Assembly (NCBI GenBank): GCA_963662765.2
Contig: CAXXUP010000004.1
Location: 62,001 to 126,000 of the forward strand
From: DATMXT01 sp963662765
GTDB taxonomy: Bacteria; Bacillota; Clostridia; Oscillospirales; Feifaniaceae
Length of the DNA stretch: 64,000 nt
Direction of reading: 5' to 3'
A model generated the notes under the pieces. The model did not search any database, was not told where the DNA came from, and saw only the letters and a list, made by a program, of their open reading frames with translations. Shown in pieces: positions 59,597 through 64,000 of the stretch. The position numbers and the translations under genes were made by a program. How positions within the stretch are numbered: the stretch's first letter is position 1; each line of letters opens with the position of its first letter.

Positions 59597-60351
59597 TTAT
59601 CCTCAAAGGAAACGCAGAAATCGCCCTGATGCGCATGGCCGGCGAGATTGCCTCATCTGCCCTGCGGCTCGGAGGCTCGCATGCCAAGCCCGGCGTATCG
59701 ACCGGCGAGCTCGACAGACTCATCCGCAAGTCGATCGAGACAGCGGGGGCAACCCCATCATTCCTCGGATACGGCGGCTTTCCCGCCTCGGCCTGCATCT
59801 CGATTAACGATGTGGTCATCCACGGCATTCCAGGTAAGCGGCGGCTCGTGGAGGGGGATATCGTCAGCATCGACGTGGGAGCTCGTTATCACGGCTATCA
59901 CGGAGACTGTGCGGCGACATTTCCCGTCGGCGAGGTGTCGGAGGATGCAAAGAAACTGATCGAGGTCACCCGGCAGAGCTTTTTCGAAGGCATTAAGTAC
60001 GCCAAGCAGGGCTTTCGCCTCGGGGATATCGGCCACGCGGTGCAGAGCTATGTGGAGAGCTTCGGCTATTCGGTGGTTCGGAACTATGTCGGACACGGGG
60101 TCGGCGCGGCGCTGCATGAATCACCCGAGGTGCCGAACTTCGGATTTGCCGGAAGAGGACTGCGGCTTGAACCCGGCATGACCATTGCCGTTGAACCCAT
60201 GGTAAACGCCGGTGGGTTTGAAGTCGATGTCGGAGCGGACGAATGGACCGTCACGACATGCGATCACTCGCTTGCGGCGCACTATGAGAACACAATTCTT
60301 ATTACGGACGGCGAACCCGAAATTTTGACGGTTCGCAATTTGGAGGTATAG
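59593..60351 (+). CDS. map: Methionine aminopeptidase, type I
   Basis: A 252-residue dimetal peptidase removing N-terminal Met. Ligands lie in SIDVGARYHGYHGDCAATF (Asp pair), GHGVGAALHESPEV (His) and AVEPMVN (Glu), with a final Glu in HYENTILIT. The start GTG 59593 overlaps the adk stop (GTGA). Confidence 0.97.
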   Translation: MIILKGNAEIALMRMAGEIASSALRLGGSHAKPGVSTGELDRLIRKSIETAGATPSFLGYGGFPASACISINDVVIHGIPGKRRLVEGDIVSIDVGARYHGYHGDCAATFPVGEVSEDAKKLIEVTRQSFFEGIKYAKQGFRLGDIGHAVQSYVESFGYSVVRNYVGHGVGAALHESPEVPNFGFAGRGLRLEPGMTIAVEPMVNAGGFEVDVGADEWTVTTCDHSLAAHYENTILITDGEPEILTVRNLEV

Positions 60352-60354
60352 AGA

Positions 60355-60627
60355 ATGCACGCGATCTCTCCCGGCGATGTGGTACGTTCGCATGCCGGTC
60401 GGGACAGAGAGAGCTACTTCTTTGTCCTCGACGTGGTGAGTGGCTTTGCTTTGCTGGCTGACGGAAAGCTGCGCAAAGTGGAGTCGCCGAAACGCAAGAA
60501 CTTAAGACACATCGCCTTTATCACAGATGAGGAAACAAAGGTGCGCATCAAGATTTTGCGCGGAGAAAAGCTGCAGAACGCCGAAATAAGAAAGGCCCTT
60601 GCCGCCGTGGTCGGGGCAGCGGAGTAG
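60355..60627 (+). CDS. KOW-domain RNA-binding protein (L14e-like)
   Basis: A 90-residue basic protein. ISPGDVVRSHAGRDRESYFFVL is a KOW-type start, followed by ADGKLRKVESPKRKNLRHI. It sits between map and infA, a position where many Clostridia encode a KOW protein resembling archaeal L14e; its ribosomal role is not established. GGAGG before the ATG lies in the map 3' end. Confidence 0.85.
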   Translation: MHAISPGDVVRSHAGRDRESYFFVLDVVSGFALLADGKLRKVESPKRKNLRHIAFITDEETKVRIKILRGEKLQNAEIRKALAAVVGAAE

Positions 60628-60638
60628 GAGGTAACCAC

Positions 60639-60857
60639 TTGTCCAAAGACGATGTTTTCGAACTGGAGGGCAGGGTCGTAGAGGCACTGCCGAACGCAAT
60701 GTTTCAAGTGCAGCTTGAGAACGGGCACGTCATCCTGGCCCATATCTCCGGAAAGCTGCGTATGAATTTCATCCGTATTCTGCCGGGTGACAAGGTCACG
60801 GTGGAGGTTTCCACCTACGACCCGACCCGCGGTAGAATTACGTGGCGCGGTAAATAA
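60639..60857 (+). CDS. infA: Translation initiation factor IF-1
   Basis: A 72-residue OB-fold factor that binds the 30S A site (DVFELEGRVVEALPNAMFQV, LRMNFIRILPGDKVTVEVS). The start is TTG 60639 after AGGAGG. Confidence 0.97.
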   Translation: MSKDDVFELEGRVVEALPNAMFQVQLENGHVILAHISGKLRMNFIRILPGDKVTVEVSTYDPTRGRITWRGK

Positions 60858-60871
60858 CAGGAGGTATTGAA

Positions 60872-60985
60872 GTGAAAGTCAGACCGAGCGTCAGACCCAT
60901 GTGCGAGAAGTGTAAAATTATCAAGCGCAAGGGCAAGGTTATGGTGATCTGCCCTAACCCAAAGCATAAGCAAAAGCAGGGCTAA
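60872..60985 (+). CDS. rpmJ: 50S ribosomal protein L36
   Basis: A 37-residue zinc-ribbon protein (MKVRPSVRPMCEKCKIIKR; Cys 11, Cys 14, Cys 27, His 32). GTG 60872 follows AGGAGG. Short but complete and in its normal position after infA. Confidence 0.97.
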   Translation: MKVRPSVRPMCEKCKIIKRKGKVMVICPNPKHKQKQG

Positions 60986-61020
60986 CGCCCCATTCCAAAT
61001 ACGGAGGTGTGTAACACAGT

Positions 61021-61389
61021 ATGGCAAGAATTGCAGGCGTCGATCTTCCCAGAGAAAAGCGAGTCGAAATCGGCCTGACCTATATTTTCGGAATCGGCCG
61101 GTCGGCTGCCGACAAAATCCTTGAGGCGACAGGTATAAACCCCGACACAAGGGTCAAGGATTTGACAGAGGACGACGTCGCCAAGCTGCGCGAGTGCATC
61201 GACCACAACTTCCACGTTGAGGGCGACCTGCGCCGCGAAGTGGCACTGAACATCAAGCGGCTTACCGAAATCGGATGCTACAGAGGGATTAGACATAGAA
61301 AAGGCTTACCTGTTAGGGGTCAGCGCTCTAAGACAAATGCGCGCACGAGGAAGGGCCCCAAAAAGACCATCGCAAATAAGAGGAAGTAA
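61021..61389 (+). CDS. rpsM: 30S ribosomal protein S13
   Basis: A 122-residue protein of the 30S head contacting P-site tRNA (ARIAGVDLPREKRVEIGLTY, GLPVRGQRSKTNARTRKGPK). Confidence 0.98.
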   Translation: MARIAGVDLPREKRVEIGLTYIFGIGRSAADKILEATGINPDTRVKDLTEDDVAKLRECIDHNFHVEGDLRREVALNIKRLTEIGCYRGIRHRKGLPVRGQRSKTNARTRKGPKKTIANKRK

Positions 61390-61406
61390 GGGAGGGAGAC
61401 TGCAAA

Positions 61407-61808
61407 GTGGCTAAAGTTCAGAAAAAAGCTGCGACGACCAAGCGTCGCCGTGAGCGTAAGAATATTGAAAGGGGCGCTGTGCATATCAGCTCCACCTTCA
61501 ACAACACCATTATCACCATCACGGACGTCAACGGCAACGCCATCTCTTGGGCCTCTTCCGGCGAGATGGGCTTCCGCGGCTCCCGCAAGTCCACTCCTTT
61601 TGCCGCTCAGACCGCGGCCGAAACCGCCGCAAAAGCAGCAATGGAGCACGGTCTCAAGATCGTCGATGTCTTTGTCAAGGGACCTGGGGCCGGCCGTGAA
61701 GCTGCCATCCGCGCCCTGCAGACCGCCGGACTCGAAGTGACCATGATCAAGGACGTCACGCCGATTCCACACAACGGCTGCCGGCCGCCCAAGAGAAGAA
61801 GGGTTTAA
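61407..61808 (+). CDS. rpsK: 30S ribosomal protein S11
   Basis: A 133-residue platform protein (GAVHISSTFNNTIITITDVNG, GPGAGREAAIRALQTAGLEV, PHNGCRPPKRRRV). The start is GTG 61407. Confidence 0.98.
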   Translation: MAKVQKKAATTKRRRERKNIERGAVHISSTFNNTIITITDVNGNAISWASSGEMGFRGSRKSTPFAAQTAAETAAKAAMEHGLKIVDVFVKGPGAGREAAIRALQTAGLEVTMIKDVTPIPHNGCRPPKRRRV

Positions 61809-61832
61809 CCCATACGGAGGTGTAGAGAATAA

Positions 61833-62459
61833 ATGGCAAGATATACTGACGCTGTGTGCAGGCTGTGCCGCAGAGAGGGCATGAAGCTGTTTTTGAAGGG
61901 CGAGCGCTGCTACAGCGAAAAGTGCGCAGTTACCCGGCGCCCCACGCCCCCCGGACAGCACGGCAAGGGCCGTCGCAAGCCCAGCGAGTACGGTGTGCAG
62001 CTTCGCGAGAAGCAGAAGGCCCGCCGCTATTACGGAGTGCTTGAAAGCCAATTCCGCAAGTATTTCGAGATGGCTGAAAAGAAACAGGGAATCACGGGCG
62101 AAAACCTGCTCAAAATCCTCGAGAGCAGGCTGGATAATGTTGTTTATAGGTTAGGCTTTGCTATGTCTAGGCCGGAGGCGAGGCAGCTCGTCAATCACGG
62201 TCATTTCACCGTCAACGGCATTAAGGTTGACATACCCTCGTATCTTGTGTCCGAGGGCGACGTAGTCGCTCTGCGCCAGAAGAGCAAGAGCAGCGAGAAG
62301 CTCAAGGTTGTCCTTGAAGCCAACTCGGCAAAGCCCATTCCGGCATGGCTTGATCTCGACAGGGAGAACTCCATCGGCAAAGTCCTGAACCTCCCCACCC
62401 GAGACCAGGTCGATCTGCCGCTTCAGGAGACGCTTATTGTCGAGCTCTACTCGAAGTAA
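61833..62459 (+). CDS. rpsD: 30S ribosomal protein S4
   Basis: A 208-residue assembly-initiating protein with an S4 RNA-binding domain (LDNVVYRLGFAMSRPEARQL, NHGHFTVNGIKVDIPSYLV). The N-terminus carries CRLCRREGMKLFLKGERCYSEKCA (read in pieces), a cysteine zinc site. It lies within the alpha segment, as in most Clostridia. Confidence 0.98.
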   Translation: MARYTDAVCRLCRREGMKLFLKGERCYSEKCAVTRRPTPPGQHGKGRRKPSEYGVQLREKQKARRYYGVLESQFRKYFEMAEKKQGITGENLLKILESRLDNVVYRLGFAMSRPEARQLVNHGHFTVNGIKVDIPSYLVSEGDVVALRQKSKSSEKLKVVLEANSAKPIPAWLDLDRENSIGKVLNLPTRDQVDLPLQETLIVELYSK

Positions 62460-62507
62460 TCCCCATTTAATGGCTTTTTCTTCAGCTTCATTAAAGGAGG
62501 GTAACGA

Positions 62508-63458
62508 ATGATTGAAATAGAGAAACCGAGACTCGACACGCTTGTCATTTCCGAGGATGGCTCTTACGGCCAGTTTGTCGTTGAGCCGCTGGAACGCGGT
62601 TACGGCACGACACTTGGAAACTCACTACGAAGAATCCTGCTTTCATCACTGCCGGGATATGCCGCGACCTCCGTTAAAATCAACAATATCCTGCATGAGT
62701 TTACGACCATCGATGGGATCAAAGAAGACGTGACCGAGCTGGTTCTCAATATCAAGGAGCTCGTCGTCAAGCTATACAGTGACTCTACAAAGATGGCCCG
62801 TATTGACGCCGAAGGCCCCTGCGAAGTCAGGGCCTGCGATATCGTTGCCGACTCCGAGGTGGAAATCCTGAATCCGGATCTCCACATCGCTTCAATCGGC
62901 GAAGGTGGACACCTCAACATGCAGCTCACACTGTCAGGTGGCAGAGGCTATGTTTCGGCCGACCGCAACAAGGTGAACCTGCCTGCTCAGATCGGTCTCA
63001 TCCCAGTGGACTCGATCTATACGCCGGTCGTCAAGGTCAACTACATTGTGGAGAATACCCGTGTAGGCCAGATTACCGACTACGACAAGCTTACCATTGA
63101 GGTCACCACGAACAAGACCATTTCGGCCAAGGAGGCACTCTCCTACGGCGCGAAGATCATGAGTGAGCACTTAAATCTCTTTATCGATCTGTCCGAAGAG
63201 ACCAAGGACGTCAGCGTCATGGTCGAAAAGGAAGACAACCGCAAGGAGACAGTGCTTCAGATGAGTATCGAGGAGCTGGACCTCTCGGTCCGTTCCTTTA
63301 ACTGCCTCAAACGCGCGGGCATCAACACGGTGGAGGACATCATCAAGCACACCGAGGAAGACATGATGAAGGTCCGCAACCTTGGACGCAAGTCGCTGGA
63401 AGAGGTCATCGTCAAAATCGAGACCCTCGGTTTGACGCTGCGCAAGGAAGAGGAGTAG
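62508..63458 (+). CDS. rpoA: DNA-directed RNA polymerase alpha subunit
   Basis: A 316-residue protein. The N-terminal dimerisation domain contains PLERGYGTTLGNSLRRILLSS (in pieces); the C-terminal domain (LSVRSFNCLKRAGINTVEDI, VRNLGRKSLEEVIVKIETLG) binds UP elements and activators. AAAGGAGGG precedes the ATG, just after a short TTTAATG/CATTAAA hairpin. Confidence 0.98.
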   Translation: MIEIEKPRLDTLVISEDGSYGQFVVEPLERGYGTTLGNSLRRILLSSLPGYAATSVKINNILHEFTTIDGIKEDVTELVLNIKELVVKLYSDSTKMARIDAEGPCEVRACDIVADSEVEILNPDLHIASIGEGGHLNMQLTLSGGRGYVSADRNKVNLPAQIGLIPVDSIYTPVVKVNYIVENTRVGQITDYDKLTIEVTTNKTISAKEALSYGAKIMSEHLNLFIDLSEETKDVSVMVEKEDNRKETVLQMSIEELDLSVRSFNCLKRAGINTVEDIIKHTEEDMMKVRNLGRKSLEEVIVKIETLGLTLRKEEE

Positions 63459-63693
63459 CAGGCTCCCCGTTCTTAGCTCGAAACACTGTATCGGGGGCGC
63501 TTTTTCCGCCACACCTCGTGAAATTCTCTTGAAATAATCAATATATTTTTCGCGAGAATTTGCCTTGTATTGCAAAAAAACGCCTTCCGCTTCGGCATTT
63601 CTTGTCTATGAACTGGGGTTCCAGAACCTGTCTGGAAGTGAATACAGGTTCTAACAATTTGGGCGCTAGGCGCTCAAAAGGAGGTTAAGTGTT
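63459..63693 (+). promoter_or_regulatory. Intergenic leader of rplQ with competing hairpins
   Basis: A 235-bp gap, unusual inside this operon. It has an 8-bp stem AAATTCTC (63521) with GAGAATTT (63554). Then TTCCAGA-ACCTG-TCTGGAA (63619-63637) competes with AGAACCTG (63623-63630) paired to CAGGTTCT (63645-63652). No good promoter or U-rich terminator is seen. Possible regulation or mRNA processing site before rplQ. Confidence 0.45.
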
Positions 63694-64000
63694 ATGCCAG
63701 GCACACGCAAACTCGGCAGGCCGACAGACCAGAGAAGAGCCATGATGCGCGCTATGGTCACCTACCTGCTCGAGAATGAGAGAATAGAGACAACCGTCAC
63801 CAGAGCCCGTGAAGTCTCGGCGATGGTGGACAAGATGATTACACTGGGCAAGACCGGCGATCTGCACAGCAAGCGTCAGGCACTGTCCTACATCACCAAG
63901 CGCGAAGTCGTCATCAAGCTCTTTGATGAGCTGGGTCCTCGCTATGTGGGCCGCGAAGGCGGCTATACCCGCGTTCTCAAGACCGGCCCCCGCCGCGGTG
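63694..64000 (+). CDS. rplQ: 50S ribosomal protein L17, 3' end beyond the window
   Basis: About 102 residues are visible: PGTRKLGRPTDQRRAMMRAM, LLENERIETTVTRAREVS and YTRVLKTGPRRG are typical of L17, which sits near the tunnel exit. The ATG follows AAAGGAGG. The remaining few residues lie outside the window. Confidence 0.97.
   Translation, partial: MPGTRKLGRPTDQRRAMMRAMVTYLLENERIETTVTRAREVSAMVDKMITLGKTGDLHSKRQALSYITKREVVIKLFDELGPRYVGREGGYTRVLKTGPRRG

Noticed and set aside
1..64000. CRISPR arrays, intact insertion sequences, prophage or integrase genes
   Set aside because: No regularly spaced repeats, transposase or integrase motifs were seen on either strand.

Overview
The window is a slice of a high-G+C, endospore-forming member of the Firmicutes, most like the class Clostridia (Oscillospirales-type gene content). 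The evidence is spoIIE and gpr (sporulation and germination), an 8-Fe clostridial ferredoxin, AbrB/SpoVT-type regulators, the Firmicutes S10-spc-alpha ribosomal order with a KOW-domain gene between map and infA, frequent GTG/TTG starts with strong GGAGG ribosome binding sites, and sigma-A promoters with 17-bp spacers. The species cannot be named from sequence alone.

Layout. 1-1.5 kb: 5' part of spoIIE, running off the left edge on the minus strand. 1.6-11.7 kb: a housekeeping run on the plus strand: a frameshifted deacetylase-like secreted protein, murI, a DUF1934 gene and argS, a PDZ/S41 protease, a degenerate MetH-like barrel protein, a 56-residue ferredoxin, trmN6-rsmI-nudC, and a two-gene unit of tiny unknown proteins behind a possible sigma-G promoter. 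11.8-19.2 kb: an orphan BMP-type lipoprotein, a GNAT enzyme, an AbrB regulator, a GHL10 plus amidase cell-wall protein (frameshifted), a YczE-type membrane protein overlapping a metallo-beta-lactamase-fold gene, and tRNA-Thr(CGT). 19.2-29.3 kb is more accessory: a degraded tRNA-Thr 3' copy, MocR with PhzF, an A+T-richer MarR/GNAT pair, a YtrA-type GntR regulator with its ABC exporter (permease frameshifted), a nitroreductase and a NitT/TauT-type ABC importer.

29.6-48.1 kb: a secreted beta-rich protein with a small membrane partner, proC, an M20 amidohydrolase, DUF6054, an ATC-hydrolase-like protein, a HAD phosphatase, a tocopherol-cyclase-like protein, tadA, rpsT-gpr, a GNAT enzyme, a large SLH-anchored YcdB-like protein, a CAT-like acetyltransferase fused in overlap to a decayed F420-ligase-like remnant, a divergent LysR regulator followed by an MFS transporter with a GC-rich structured leader, kbl, a patatin, a small membrane protein and a PfkB kinase. 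48.2-64 kb: the S10-spc-alpha ribosomal super-operon (rpsJ to rplQ, with secY, adk, map, infA, rpoA), starting from one good promoter and a long leader that contains an intrinsic terminator; rplQ runs off the right edge.

Three genes (near 2.08, 16.91 and 25.17 kb) are each broken by exactly one extra G in a G run. They are either assembly overcalls or real lesions, and this matters for reading those loci. I did not find a CRISPR array, an intact insertion sequence or a phage. The most open questions are the S10 leader with its attenuator, the small sigma-G-like micro-operon, the MFS leader, the degenerate MetH-like protein and the tRNA-flanked remnant.
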